From positions 496,001 to 560,000 of the forward strand of contig CAWDAD010000001.1 of assembly GCA_963800235.1 (NCBI GenBank): a stretch of DNA of 64,000 bases. Reading direction: 5' to 3'. Source of the DNA: CAVVNP01 sp963800235. Its GTDB lineage: Bacteria > Actinomycetota > Acidimicrobiia > Acidimicrobiales > Iamiaceae. Both the position numbers and the translations under genes were made by a program. The notes under the pieces are model-generated. The model searched no databases. It saw only the letters and a list, made by a program, of their open reading frames with translations, and was not told where the DNA came from. Positions 7,284 to 16,056 of the stretch are shown piece after piece. Positions within the stretch are counted from its first letter, which is position 1. Every line of letters begins with the position of its first letter.

Positions 7284-8764
7284 CCCCGGCCCCGGCCGCC
7301 GCCCCGTCGGCCCCGGCGTCGAGCCGCCGGCCGTGGCTCGTGCTGGCCGCCATGTGCCTGCCCCTGCTGGCCCAGTCGCTCGACGTGAGCGGCATCGGCC
7401 TGCTGCTGCCCTCGGTGGGGAGCGACCTGCACGCCGGGCCCGCCGGCCTCGGGTGGGTGATGAACGCCAACCCGCTCGCCTTCGGCGCCCTGCTGCTGGC
7501 GTCGGGTCGGCTGTCGGACCGGGTCGGGCCGCGTCCGCTGCTGATCGCCGGGGTCGCCGGGTTCGGGGTGGCCAGCGCCCTGTGCGCCACCGCCCCGTCC
7601 CTCGCCTGGCTGGTCGCCTTCCGGGCCGCGCAGGGCCTGGCCTCGGCCGCCTGCTTCACCACGTCGCTGGCGGTGGTCGACGCCGCCTTCGACGAGACCC
7701 GGCGCCCGGCGGCCATCGGGGCGTGGGGCGTGGTCAGCGGGGCCGGCTCCGCCCTCGGCCCCCTTGCCGCCGGCGTGCTGGCCGCCACCGCCGGGTGGCG
7801 GTGGTTCTTCGTGGTGAACGCCCCGCTCTGCCTGGTCGCCCTCCCCTTCGTCACCCGCCTCACCGAACCGGGTCGCGAGGCGGGCGGGGCGATCATCGGC
7901 CGGGGAAGTCGGGCGACGGCCCGGCCGGGCACGTCGGCCGCCGCCACCCGCATCGGGCTGGTCGCGGTGGCGGTCGGCTTCGCCGCCCTCAGCCTGGCCG
8001 TCGGTTCGACCGTCGGCCCCCTCGCCCGGCTGGCCCCGGCGGCGGTCGCCCTGGCCAGCGCCGGCCTGCTCTGGTCCGACCACCGACGGGGCCGCCCCGT
8101 GGTCGACCCTCGCGCCGTGGCGGGACCGTGGTCGCGGTCGGCCCTGGTCGTCGGCTTCTCCTCGACGTGGGCCTTCGGGGTGGTGCTGGTCGTGGGCAGC
8201 GCGCTGCTCCAGCAGGTCCGGGGCCTCGACCCGCTCGAGTCGGGGCTGGTCTTCCTGGCCTTCAGCGCCTCCTTCGCCGTCGCCGGCGCGGCGGTCGGCC
8301 GGATGGTGGGTCGATCGGGGCTGGGTTCGACCATGGGCCTCGGCATGGTCGCCACCGTCACCTCCCTGGTGGTGCTCGGGGCCCTCCCGCTCCACGCTCC
8401 GCTGGCGCTGATCGCGGTGGCGCTGGCCGTCGGCGGTGCGGGCCAGGGCCTGGCCTTCGACGGGTCGACCACCGCCTCGCTGGCCGGCATCGACGAGCAG
8501 GTCGCCGGTCAGGCCACCGCCGCCGTCCAGACCGTGCGGCTGCTCGGCTCCGTGCTCGGGGTGGCGGCGGCGGCGGCCATCGTCGCCACCGCCGGGACCG
8601 GCTCCACCAGCGTCGGCGACCGCCAGCGCACCGCCTTCCTCCTCGCCGCCGCGGTGGCGGCCGCCGGCACCGCGCTGGCCCGGGCCGTGCGCCGTCCCCC
8701 GCCGACCGCGTCCGCCGCGCCGCCCGGGGGACGCCCCCACGGCGGCGCGCACCACGATCGCTAG
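7280..8764 (+). CDS. MFS drug/metabolite exporter (DHA2-like)
   Basis: A 494-aa polytopic protein of the major facilitator superfamily. Its length and about 14 hydrophobic segments fit the DHA2 (14-TMS) proton-coupled export group. The motif-A loop GRLSDRVGPRPLL lies between helices 2 and 3, and a GAGSALGPL helix-5 motif C is typical of antiporters. The GTG at 7280 overlaps the previous stop codon, so it is the second gene of a two-gene operon. The substrate is unknown. Its stop codon (TAG, 8762-8764) is reused as the first bases of the next gene's -10 hexamer. Confidence 0.88.
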   Translation: MTPAPAAAPSAPASSRRPWLVLAAMCLPLLAQSLDVSGIGLLLPSVGSDLHAGPAGLGWVMNANPLAFGALLLASGRLSDRVGPRPLLIAGVAGFGVASALCATAPSLAWLVAFRAAQGLASAACFTTSLAVVDAAFDETRRPAAIGAWGVVSGAGSALGPLAAGVLAATAGWRWFFVVNAPLCLVALPFVTRLTEPGREAGGAIIGRGSRATARPGTSAAATRIGLVAVAVGFAALSLAVGSTVGPLARLAPAAVALASAGLLWSDHRRGRPVVDPRAVAGPWSRSALVVGFSSTWAFGVVLVVGSALLQQVRGLDPLESGLVFLAFSASFAVAGAAVGRMVGRSGLGSTMGLGMVATVTSLVVLGALPLHAPLALIAVALAVGGAGQGLAFDGSTTASLAGIDEQVAGQATAAVQTVRLLGSVLGVAAAAAIVATAGTGSTSVGDRQRTAFLLAAAVAAAGTALARAVRRPPPTASAAPPGGRPHGGAHHDR

Positions 8765-8767
8765 CGT
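8762..8767 (+). promoter_or_regulatory. Leaderless -10 element TAGCGT for gene at 8774
   Basis: TAGCGT starts with the TAG stop of the MFS gene and ends 6 bases before the GTG at 8774, predicting a leaderless transcript. Confidence 0.55.
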
Positions 8768-8773
8768 CGCCCC

Positions 8774-9742
8774 GTGCTCCTCCCCGAGGCCGACGACGCC
8801 CGCACGGTGATCGGCGCCGCCCTCTGCGCCTTCGGATCGAGCGACGGGCTGCAGCCGCTCCAGGCGGCCGTCCTCGACGCCATCGCGGCCGACGCCTACG
8901 GCATCGACCTGGACGCCGAACCGGTCGCCCCGCTCACCGTGGCCCAGCTCGACGCCACCGACGCTCCGCTCCCGGTGCGCCACCAGGCGGCCCACCTGAT
9001 GGTCGTCCTCGAGCTGGTCGCCGACCCCGTCGTCCCCGGCCAGGCCGACGCGGTCGAGCGCTACGCCCACCGGCTGGGGGTCCACCAGGCGATCCTCGAG
9101 GACGGCCGGCGCCTGGCCCGCCACCACGTCGCCCTCATGTACGCCGACCTGCAACGGTCGAGCTGGTACACCGAGCAGACCGTCGAGCAGTCCCTCGAGG
9201 GTCGGTTCTTCGAGCTGCTCCGGTCGAAGCTCGCCTACACCGGCGTGGTGCCCGACCGGGCCATCGCCCGCCGGTGGGAGGGCCTCCGTGACCTGCCGGC
9301 GGGCAGCTGGGGCCGCGGCGTGGCCGACTTCTACGAGCGCCACCACTTCCCCTTCCCCGGCGAGCTGCACGGCATCTACGAGCTCGGGGCGCGCCACGAC
9401 TTCGTGCACGTGCTGACCGACTACGACGCCACGCCGGAGGGCGAGCTCGACGTGTTCGCCTTCATCGCGGCCTGCATGCCCGACGAGAAGGGGCTGGTCC
9501 TGCTGGCGGTGACCCTGGGCCTGTTCCAGAACGGCGCCATCCACCGCGTCGCCGGCAAGCGCGTGAAGATCGCTCGCACCGACACCCTCGGCGACCCCGG
9601 GGCGGCCGGGCGCTGGGGCGAGGCGTTCGCCCGGGGCCAGCGCTGCCCGTTCGACGTGATGGGCGGCATCGACCACTTCGCGCTGGCCCCGCGCTCCCTC
9701 GACGAGGTGCGCGAGCGCCTCGGCGTGGCGCCGCTCCCCTAG
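8774..9742 (+). CDS. Protein with TerB-like N-terminus and Coq4-like metal motif
   Basis: A 322-aa soluble protein. Residues ~1-110 look like the helical TerB (tellurite-resistance/co-chaperone DjlA-like) module, with an acidic helix and ...QADAVERYAHRLGV. The C-terminal half carries His208-Asp209-x2-His212-x11-Glu224, exactly the HDxxHx11E zinc motif of Coq4, in a context (GARHDFVHVLTDYD...GELDVFAF) that also resembles Coq4. Coq4 acts in ubiquinone biosynthesis, where it oxidatively decarboxylates the ring. Actinobacteria of this kind normally use menaquinone, so the role here is open. GTG 8774 is chosen because the TAGCGT hexamer ends 6 bases upstream. The N-terminal TerB assignment is weaker than the Coq4 motif. 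Confidence 0.7.
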   Translation: MLLPEADDARTVIGAALCAFGSSDGLQPLQAAVLDAIAADAYGIDLDAEPVAPLTVAQLDATDAPLPVRHQAAHLMVVLELVADPVVPGQADAVERYAHRLGVHQAILEDGRRLARHHVALMYADLQRSSWYTEQTVEQSLEGRFFELLRSKLAYTGVVPDRAIARRWEGLRDLPAGSWGRGVADFYERHHFPFPGELHGIYELGARHDFVHVLTDYDATPEGELDVFAFIAACMPDEKGLVLLAVTLGLFQNGAIHRVAGKRVKIARTDTLGDPGAAGRWGEAFARGQRCPFDVMGGIDHFALAPRSLDEVRERLGVAPLP

Positions 9743-9912
9743 CTGGTCCCGATCCGAGGTTGCCCGGCGGGGCCGGACGGGTAGGCAGCGCCTGCCCGGT
9801 CGTCACGTCCGTCGGACCCGGCCGGCCTCGCGCTCCACGGCGCCGGCGGCCATCGCCGCACCCCGGCGGCGCGCCCGCGCCGTCGGCCCACCGACGCACG
9901 AGGAGGAACGCC

Positions 9913-10179
9913 ATGGCCGAGCGCCTGGGCATGGACATCGACGCGGGCGAGCAGCTGGCCCGCCGCTTCCAGGAGGAGGCCCGGAAGGTCGGCGAGACCG
10001 TCACCACCATCAACGGCCAGCTGACCAGCACCTGGTGGGAGGGCCAGGACGCCAAGAAGTTCCGGGCCGACTGGGAGAAGCACCGGGCCAACCTCAACAA
10101 GCTCAAGCAGGAGCTGGAGCAAGCCGGCACCGCGGTGAAGCGCCAGGTCGACCAGCAGCGCACCACCTCCAACGCCTGA
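9913..10179 (+). CDS. WXG100-family type VII secretion substrate (EsxA/EsxB-like)
   Basis: An 88-aa helical-hairpin protein. The turn motif W-x-G appears as TWWEGQDAKKF near residue 38, flanked by two amphipathic helices. The length is typical of WXG100 proteins, which form dimers exported by type VII (Esx/Yuk) machines. The C-terminus (QQRTTSNA) lacks an obvious YxxxD/E export signal. The ATG at 9913 has an AGGAGG ribosome site. It is followed after 58 bases by a giant FHA-FtsK ATPase, which supports secretion. Only one WXG100 gene is present, so a homodimer is likely, as in firmicute systems. The 170 bases before it (9743-9912) contain no gene and only small GC hairpins. Confidence 0.9.
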   Translation: MAERLGMDIDAGEQLARRFQEEARKVGETVTTINGQLTSTWWEGQDAKKFRADWEKHRANLNKLKQELEQAGTAVKRQVDQQRTTSNA

Positions 10180-10237
10180 GCCGGCGCCGGCCCGGCCGCC
10201 GCCCGCAGGGGCCACGGTCGGGCCGGCCTCCCGTCCC

Positions 10238-13200
10238 GTGCCGATCCTCACCCTCCTCCCCGACGACCCCCACCTCGGGCCGGCCGACGTGCGGCTCGAG
10301 CTGACCCCGGCCGCCACCGCGGTCGACCTGGCCCGAGCCGTCACCGACTGGTACCGGCGCCCGACCCGACACCCCGACACGCGCGGGGGCGACACGCGCG
10401 CCGATGGCCGGCTCCTCGCCCCCGTCGACCCCGACGGCGCCTGGCCGGCGCAGCTCCGGCTGACCGAGGCCGACCTCTGCTCCGGGTCCGAGCTGCGCCT
10501 CTGCTGGGTCACGCCGGGCTGGGCGTCCGGCGACGCGCACCTCCGGCCGTCGGCCGTCGCCCTGGTGACCGGCGCCCGCCCGCCCGCCGACGACCTCCGC
10601 GCCGCCCCGCCCGACCTGGTCCCGCTGCACCACCGCACCGTGCTGGTCGGTCGCGACCCGGCCGCCGACGTCACCCTCGACGACCCGCTCGTCTCCCGTC
10701 GGCACTGCCTCGTCCGGCTCGGGGAGCGGCCCACGGTCGTCGACCTGGGGTCGACCAACGGCACCCAGGTGGACGGCGTCGAGGTGCGCGCCGAGACCCC
10801 CCTCGGGTGGTCGCAGCCGGTCCGGGTCGGCGACACCGAGGTCCGCCTCGAGCCCCGTCCGGGCGTCACCGCCGGAGCGGGCCCACGAGCGGTGCTCCGG
10901 CCACCCCGCCTCGAACCGATCCCCGCGGGACGCCGGCTGCGGCTGGCCCCGCCGCCCGAGCCGCCCGGCCGGCCGATGGTCCCCTGGCTCAGCGCCACCC
11001 TGCCCCTCGCCCTCGGCGGGGTCCTCTGGGTGCTCACCCGCAGCCTGGTCGCGGTGGCCTTCACCGCCCTCAGCCCACTGCTCTTCCTGGGCGCGTGGTG
11101 GGAGGCCCGGCGCGACCTCGCCCGAGACCACCGGCGGCGGGTCGAGCGCCACCGTCGGCACGTCGGACGCCAGATCGGCGAGCTGCTGGTCGACCAGCAG
11201 CTCGAGGCCGAGCACCTCGAGCTCGATCACCCCGATCCACCCGGGCTGGTCACCGGTGTCCTCGACTCGGCCCGCCTGTGGAGCCGGCGACGCGGCGACC
11301 CGGACCTGCTCACCGTCCGGGTGGGGCGCGGCCCCCGGCGGTCGACCACCACGGTCGAGGTGGAGGGCGGCGGCGATCCCGACGACCACGACCGGTTGGC
11401 CGAGCTGGTCGAGGACCACGCGGCCATGGCGGACGTGCCGGTCACCGTCGACCTCCTCCGGCACCGGTCCGTGGCGGTGGTCGGTCCGGAGGGCGCTACC
11501 GACGACCTGCTGCGCGCCGTGGTGCTCCGCCTCGCGGTGGACCACTCCCCGACCGACCTCCGCGTGCTGGGCGCGCTGGGCGAGGGTCGCGCCCACCACC
11601 TGGACTGGTTGCGCTGGTTGCCGCACGCCGTCGCCTCCGGCGGGACCGATCGCCCCACCGCCGCGGTGGGAGCCTCCGGGGGCGGTGAGCTGCTGGCCGC
11701 GCTGCTCGCCGGTGGCCTCGACCTCGACCGGCGGACCGTGGTGCTGGTCGACGACGGGGCCGACCTGCCCCGCCCGATGGTCGAGCGGCTCCTGGCCGCG
11801 ACCGCCGACGAGCCGGTCGTGGTGCTCTGGGTGGGCGACGACCCGGCCCGCACCCCGACCTCGATCGGCGCCGTGCTCGACCTCGGTCGACCGGGAACCG
11901 ACCGGGGAGGCGAACCCGTCGCCCCGGCCGTGCTGCGGTGGGCCGACCGGTCCGAGCCGTCGGCGCCGTTCCTGCCCGACGAGCTCCGCGCCCGATCGGC
12001 GGAGACGGCCGCCCGCCGGCTGGCCCGGTGCGTCGACGTCACCGACGCGGGCGACTCGCGGTCCTCGCTGCCCGCCTCGCTCCGGCTCCCCAGCCTCATC
12101 GGCGACCTGGCGGGGCCCGACGACGTCGACGCCGTGGTCCAGCGCTGGTCCGAGACCACGGGGCTGCGGGCGCCCATCGGGCTCGGCCCCGAGGGGACCG
12201 TCACCGTCGACCTCCGCCGCGACGGACCCCACGGGCTGGTCGCCGGCACCACCGGCTCGGGCAAGAGCGAGCTGCTGCAGACCCTCATCGCCTCGCTGGC
12301 GGTGTCCGCACCCCCGTCTCGCCTGGCGTTCCTGCTCGTCGACTACAAGGGCGGGGCGGCCTTCGAGCAGTGCCGCGACCTCCCGCACACGGTCGGCTAC
12401 ATCACCGACCTCACCCCGGCGCTCGTCGGCCGGGCGCTGACCTCGCTGCGGGCCGAGATCACCCGCCGGGAGCGGCAGCTCGACGCGGCCGGCGCCAAGT
12501 CCCTCACCGACCTCGAGGCCGCCCGGCCCGGGGCCTGCCCGCCGTCGCTGCTGATCGTGGTCGACGAGCTGGCGGCCCTCGCCGCCGACGTCCCCCGGTT
12601 CGTCGAGGGCATGGTCGACATCGCCCAGCGGGGACGCAGCCTCGGCATGCACCTGCTGCTCGCCACCCAGCGTCCCCAGGGGGTCGTCACCGACAGCATC
12701 AGGGCCAACACCGACCTGCGCATCGCCCTTCGGGTCGGCGCCGCCGAGGACAGCCAGGACGTCATCGGCACCGCCGACGCCGCCGCCATCTCCCGCCGCA
12801 CCCCCGGGCGCGCGTGGGTCCGCCGGGTCGGTCACGGCGACGGCGGGCCGGTGCAGGTCGCCCACGTCGGCATCCGGTCGTCGGTCGACGAGGAGCCGCC
12901 GGTCGTCGTCCGGCGCCACACCATCCGGCGCGACCCAGACCCGGAGCGCACGGCCCGCAGCAGGGCCGGGCGGACCGGGCGGACCGGCAACGGAGCGTCG
13001 TCCACCCCCACCGACCTCGAGCGGTTGGTGGCGACCACCGTCGTCGCCGCCCGCCGCTGCGGCGAGTCGCCCGGCCCGCCCCCGTGGGTGAAGGAGCTGG
13101 GCGCATCGCTGGTCGGCGAGCCGCTCGGCGCCGGTCGGGTGGCGCTGGTCGACCACAGCGAGCCCGACGAACCCCGGGTCGTCGGCGAGACGACGGTGAC

Positions 13201-14821
13201 CGACGGCGCGGTCCCCGTCGGCCTGGCCGACGAGCCGGCGGCGCAGCGTCAGCGCCCCCTCCACCTCGACCACCGCCGTCGTGGCAGCTACGTGGTGCTG
13301 GGGGCCAGCGGCTCCGGCAAGTCCGAGTTGCTGCGGTGGTTCGCCGTCGCCGCCAGCCTCCCCGCCGGCAGGCCGGCCCCGCACCTCTACGTGGTCGACG
13401 CCGCCGGCGGCGGGCTGGCCGACCTGCGCGCCCTTCCCACGGTGGGCGACGTGGTGCCGGCCGAGGACCGACCGAGGGTCCTCCGGCTGATCCGCCGCCT
13501 GCACCGCGCCCACCGGGAGCGGGCGGCGGCCCAGGCGCACCACCGAGCCCGTGACCTCGACGAGCTCCGGCGGCGCACCCCCGGGGCGTGGCCCCGCACC
13601 CACCTGCTGGTGGACGGGCTCGCCAGCCTGGTGGCGGACCTCGACCGGGCCGGTCGCACGGGCCGCCACCACGTCGAGCTGCTCACCGAGCTCGTCCAGC
13701 AGGGCCGGCGCACCGGCATCCACCTGACCGCCACGGCGCCTCGGCGCGCCGCCGTCGACGCCCCGCTGTGGAGCGCGCTGCAGGGCCGGGTCGTGCTCCG
13801 GCTGGCGTCGAGCGACGAGTACGGCGCCATGGGCCTGACCGGCCCCGTGCCGGCGGACGACGATCCACCGGGTCGGGCCATCGTCGACGGCCTGGCGGTC
13901 CAGGTCGCCGCCCCGCCGGCCCTGCCGGGCGCGCCGGGCGACGGCGCGGGACCGGCGGCGGATGGGGCCGACCGCCTCCGACGGGTCCTCGCCGCCATCG
14001 GTCTCGACCCGCCGCCAGCCCCGATCCCGCCCCTGCCCGACCGCATCGTCGCCCGCCCGCCGACCGGCGCGACCCTGGCGACCGCCGCCCCTGCCGGCAC
14101 GGTGGCTCCCGGTCTGGTCGTCGTCGGCCTCGACCACGACCAGCTCGAGCCGGCCGCCGTCGATCTGGACGACGGCTGCTTCGTCGTCGCCGGCCGCTCG
14201 CGCTCGGGCAAGTCGGGGGTCCTGGCCGCCCTCGCGGGCGGCGCCGGGGCCGCCGCCGCGGCTCCGGTGCGGGTGGTGGTCGGGCCCGGCGCCGCGCAGC
14301 TGGCCGCCGCGATCCCGGGCGCCGTCGCCGTCGCTCGGCCCGACGCCTGGCCCGCGGCCCGGGCCCGCCTCGACCCCGGCACCGGCGGGGCGCCGGTCCC
14401 GACCGGCGGATCGGCCGGAACCGAACGGGCGGGACGGCGAGCCGTCCTCGCCCTCGACGACCTCCAGGACTGGGCGGGCGGCGGACCCGGGTCCGAGCCG
14501 TGGGCCGAGGTGGTCGCCGACGTCGAGGCGATGCTGCGGCGGCGCCGGACGCTCGGGCTGCTCGTCGTGGCGGCGGTCGACACCGACCACACCAAGAGCG
14601 CCTACGGCGACCAGCTCGACGCCCGGCTACGACGTGACCGGTGCGGCCTGGTGCTGCGGCCCGACGAGCTGGACGGCTCGGTCCTCGGCTGCGACCTCCC
14701 GGCGCCGCCCGAGGACTCCCGGGTCCCGGCACGCGGCTTCCTGTGCGTGCGGGGTGCGGTCCGGTTCGTCCAGGCGTTCTCGGCGACGGCGACGGCGGGC
14801 GTGGGTACCGTCGAACCATGA
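10238..14821 (+). CDS. Type VII secretion FtsK/SpoIIIE ATPase with FHA domain (EssC/EccC-like)
   Basis: A 1527-aa membrane ATPase that would power WXG100 export. Order: N-terminal beta-rich region (~1-110, EssC-like); FHA domain ~135-190 (VGRD, SRRHC, DLGSTNGT) for phosphothreonine binding; two hydrophobic segments ~247-285 followed by a basic stretch; three FtsK-type ATPase modules. Walker A lysines are Lys676 (GTTGSGKSE), Lys1028 (GASGSGKSE) and Lys1325 (GRSRSGKSG). Walker B of module 1 is complete (LLIVVDELAAL). Module 2 has LLVDGLASL (no Glu) and module 3 LALDDLQDW, so modules 2 and 3 are probably weak or regulatory, as in EccC. The FHA-at-front architecture is EssC-like (firmicute T7SSb). 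No eccB, eccD, eccE or mycosin gene lies nearby. The GTG start at 10238 is the first in frame; its stop overlaps the nitroreductase ATG. Confidence 0.92.
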   Translation: MPILTLLPDDPHLGPADVRLELTPAATAVDLARAVTDWYRRPTRHPDTRGGDTRADGRLLAPVDPDGAWPAQLRLTEADLCSGSELRLCWVTPGWASGDAHLRPSAVALVTGARPPADDLRAAPPDLVPLHHRTVLVGRDPAADVTLDDPLVSRRHCLVRLGERPTVVDLGSTNGTQVDGVEVRAETPLGWSQPVRVGDTEVRLEPRPGVTAGAGPRAVLRPPRLEPIPAGRRLRLAPPPEPPGRPMVPWLSATLPLALGGVLWVLTRSLVAVAFTALSPLLFLGAWWEARRDLARDHRRRVERHRRHVGRQIGELLVDQQLEAEHLELDHPDPPGLVTGVLDSARLWSRRRGDPDLLTVRVGRGPRRSTTTVEVEGGGDPDDHDRLAELVEDHAAMADVPVTVDLLRHRSVAVVGPEGATDDLLRAVVLRLAVDHSPTDLRVLGALGEGRAHHLDWLRWLPHAVASGGTDRPTAAVGASGGGELLAALLAGGLDLDRRTVVLVDDGADLPRPMVERLLAATADEPVVVLWVGDDPARTPTSIGAVLDLGRPGTDRGGEPVAPAVLRWADRSEPSAPFLPDELRARSAETAARRLARCVDVTDAGDSRSSLPASLRLPSLIGDLAGPDDVDAVVQRWSETTGLRAPIGLGPEGTVTVDLRRDGPHGLVAGTTGSGKSELLQTLIASLAVSAPPSRLAFLLVDYKGGAAFEQCRDLPHTVGYITDLTPALVGRALTSLRAEITRRERQLDAAGAKSLTDLEAARPGACPPSLLIVVDELAALAADVPRFVEGMVDIAQRGRSLGMHLLLATQRPQGVVTDSIRANTDLRIALRVGAAEDSQDVIGTADAAAISRRTPGRAWVRRVGHGDGGPVQVAHVGIRSSVDEEPPVVVRRHTIRRDPDPERTARSRAGRTGRTGNGASSTPTDLERLVATTVVAARRCGESPGPPPWVKELGASLVGEPLGAGRVALVDHSEPDEPRVVGETTVTDGAVPVGLADEPAAQRQRPLHLDHRRRGSYVVLGASGSGKSELLRWFAVAASLPAGRPAPHLYVVDAAGGGLADLRALPTVGDVVPAEDRPRVLRLIRRLHRAHRERAAAQAHHRARDLDELRRRTPGAWPRTHLLVDGLASLVADLDRAGRTGRHHVELLTELVQQGRRTGIHLTATAPRRAAVDAPLWSALQGRVVLRLASSDEYGAMGLTGPVPADDDPPGRAIVDGLAVQVAAPPALPGAPGDGAGPAADGADRLRRVLAAIGLDPPPAPIPPLPDRIVARPPTGATLATAAPAGTVAPGLVVVGLDHDQLEPAAVDLDDGCFVVAGRSRSGKSGVLAALAGGAGAAAAAPVRVVVGPGAAQLAAAIPGAVAVARPDAWPAARARLDPGTGGAPVPTGGSAGTERAGRRAVLALDDLQDWAGGGPGSEPWAEVVADVEAMLRRRRTLGLLVVAAVDTDHTKSAYGDQLDARLRRDRCGLVLRPDELDGSVLGCDLPAPPEDSRVPARGFLCVRGAVRFVQAFSATATAGVGTVEP
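14806..14811 (+). promoter_or_regulatory. Leaderless -10 element TACCGT for the nitroreductase
   Basis: TACCGT ends 6 bases before the ATG at 14818 and lies inside the end of the ATPase gene, giving the nitroreductase its own leaderless promoter despite the 4-base gene overlap. Confidence 0.55.
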
Positions 14822-15465
14822 CCCTGGACCTCTCGATCGACGAGCTGCTCACCACCACCCGCTCGGTGCGCAAGCGCCTCGACCTGACCCGACCGGTCGG
14901 GCGCGAGGTCGTCGAGCGGTGCATCGAGATCGCCGTCCAGGCCCCGACGGGCTCCAACTCCCAGCAGTGGCAGTGGCTGGTCGTCGAGGAGCCGACCCTG
15001 AAGGAGCAGATCGCCCACTACTACGCCGCCAACTTCGACCCCTACGTCGAGCAGAGCGAGCAGTCGCCGTACCCCGAGGGCGACTCCCGCAACCAGCGGG
15101 CCGCCCGGGTTCGCGAGTCGGCGGTGTTCCTGCGCAACCACCTGCACGAGGTGCCGATCATGGTCATCCCGTGCCAGGTCGGCCGGGTGCCCGACGACGC
15201 CCCCACCTTCGCCCACGCCAGCTTCTACGGCTCGATCCTGCCGGCGGCCTGGAGCTTCATGCTGGCGCTGCGGGCCCGGGGCCTCGGCAGCTCGTGGACC
15301 ACCCTGCACCTGCCCAACGAGCGCGAGGTCGCCGAGCTGGTCGGCATCCCCTACGAGCAGGTCACCCAGGTCGGTCTCTTCCCGGTGGCGTACACGGTCG
15401 GGACCGAGTTCAAGCCGGCGCCGCGCCGGCCGCTGGACGAGGTCCTGCACTGGGACCGCTGGTAG
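14818..15465 (+). CDS. Nitroreductase-family flavoprotein
   Basis: A 215-aa FMN-dependent oxidoreductase of the nitroreductase fold. It has the N-terminal phosphate-binding TRSVRKRLDL and QAPTGSNSQQWQW, a central hydrophobic helix SILPAAWSFMLALRARGLGSSWTT and a C-terminal VGLFPVAYTVGTEF. These enzymes reduce nitro-aromatics, quinones or flavins with NAD(P)H; the physiological substrate is unknown. The ATG at 14818 overlaps the stop of the secretion ATPase (ATGA), but its own -10 hexamer suggests independent expression. It converges with the PPOX gene across a short GC hairpin. Confidence 0.88.
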   Translation: MTLDLSIDELLTTTRSVRKRLDLTRPVGREVVERCIEIAVQAPTGSNSQQWQWLVVEEPTLKEQIAHYYAANFDPYVEQSEQSPYPEGDSRNQRAARVRESAVFLRNHLHEVPIMVIPCQVGRVPDDAPTFAHASFYGSILPAAWSFMLALRARGLGSSWTTLHLPNEREVAELVGIPYEQVTQVGLFPVAYTVGTEFKPAPRRPLDEVLHWDRW

Positions 15466-15486
15466 CCGGCGCGGTCAGTCGCCGGC
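15465..15486. terminator. Short GC hairpin between convergent genes
   Basis: Arms GCCGGCG (15465-15471) and CGCCGGC (15480-15486), 8-base loop, overlapping both gene ends. A likely bidirectional terminator without a U-tract. Confidence 0.4.
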
Positions 15487-15942
15487 CAGCCGGGGCGGGA
15501 AGCCGCCGGTGGCGATCGGGCCCCAGCGCTCGGGGGTGACCCGGATCAACACCTTGCCCTGGCGCTGCATGGCGGCGCGGTACTCGTCCCAGTCGTCGTG
15601 CTCGCCGGCGATCGAGCGGTAGTAGTCGACCAGGCCGTCGAGCGCCTCCGGCAGGTCGACCACCTCGGCCCGTCCGTCGACCTGCACCCAGGCGTCGTCG
15701 AAGGCGTCGGAGAGCACCAGGACGGTGGCCGCCGCCCGCTTGCGCAGGTTGGCCACCTTGGCCCGCTCCGGGTAGCTCGACACCACGATGCGGCCCTGGT
15801 CGTCGACCCCGCCGGTGACCGGCGAGAGCTGGGGGCGGCCGTCCTGGCGCTCGGTCACCAGGACCAGGTGGTGGCGGGTGCGCACGAAGTCGAGCAGCTC
15901 GTCGCGCCCGACGTGGTCGGTGGTGGCGATGTTCGGGGACAT
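15475..15942 (-). CDS. PPOX-class F420/FMN-dependent oxidoreductase
   Basis: A 155-aa split-beta-barrel flavin/deazaflavin oxidoreductase of the pyridoxamine-phosphate-oxidase-like superfamily, resembling mycobacterial Rv1155-type proteins. LVLVTERQDGRPQLSPVTGGVDDQGRIVVSSYPERAKVANLRKR-type blocks are the cofactor-binding N-terminal half (strand pair plus basic residues), and WVQVDGRAEVVDL is the conserved central strand. F420 is common in actinobacteria, so F420H2-dependent reduction is likely but inferred. ATG 15942 is chosen because TACGGT ends 7 bases upstream; a longer frame upstream is a shadow of the SDR gene region. Confidence 0.85.
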   Translation of the reverse strand: MSPNIATTDHVGRDELLDFVRTRHHLVLVTERQDGRPQLSPVTGGVDDQGRIVVSSYPERAKVANLRKRAAATVLVLSDAFDDAWVQVDGRAEVVDLPEALDGLVDYYRSIAGEHDDWDEYRAAMQRQGKVLIRVTPERWGPIATGGFPPRLAGD

Positions 15943-15949
15943 GGCCGTC

Positions 15950-15955
15950 ACCGTA
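15950..15955 (-). promoter_or_regulatory. Leaderless -10 element TACGGT for the PPOX gene
   Basis: Minus-strand TACGGT ends 7 bases before the ATG at 15942; no ribosome site lies between. Confidence 0.55.
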
Positions 15956-16044
15956 CGGACGAACCGGCAGGCTCGGGACTCCGGCCGGGCGATGGCACGG
16001 CCGGGGTCCCGGGAACGGCTGGAGGAGCGACGGGCGCCGGCGCC

Positions 16045-16050
16045 TACGGT
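16045..16050 (+). promoter_or_regulatory. Leaderless -10 element TACGGT for the SDR gene
   Basis: TACGGT ends 6 bases before the ATG at 16057, predicting a leaderless mRNA. Confidence 0.55.
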
Positions 16051-16056
16051 GCGGCC

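Noticed and set aside
10103..14590. A 1495-codon open frame opposite the type VII ATPase
   Set aside because: Low-complexity shadow with no domain, opposite a well-supported ATPase with P-loops.
9913..14821. A complete ESX/T7SS locus
   Set aside because: Only the WXG100 and the ATPase were found; flanks are a Coq4-like protein and a nitroreductase.
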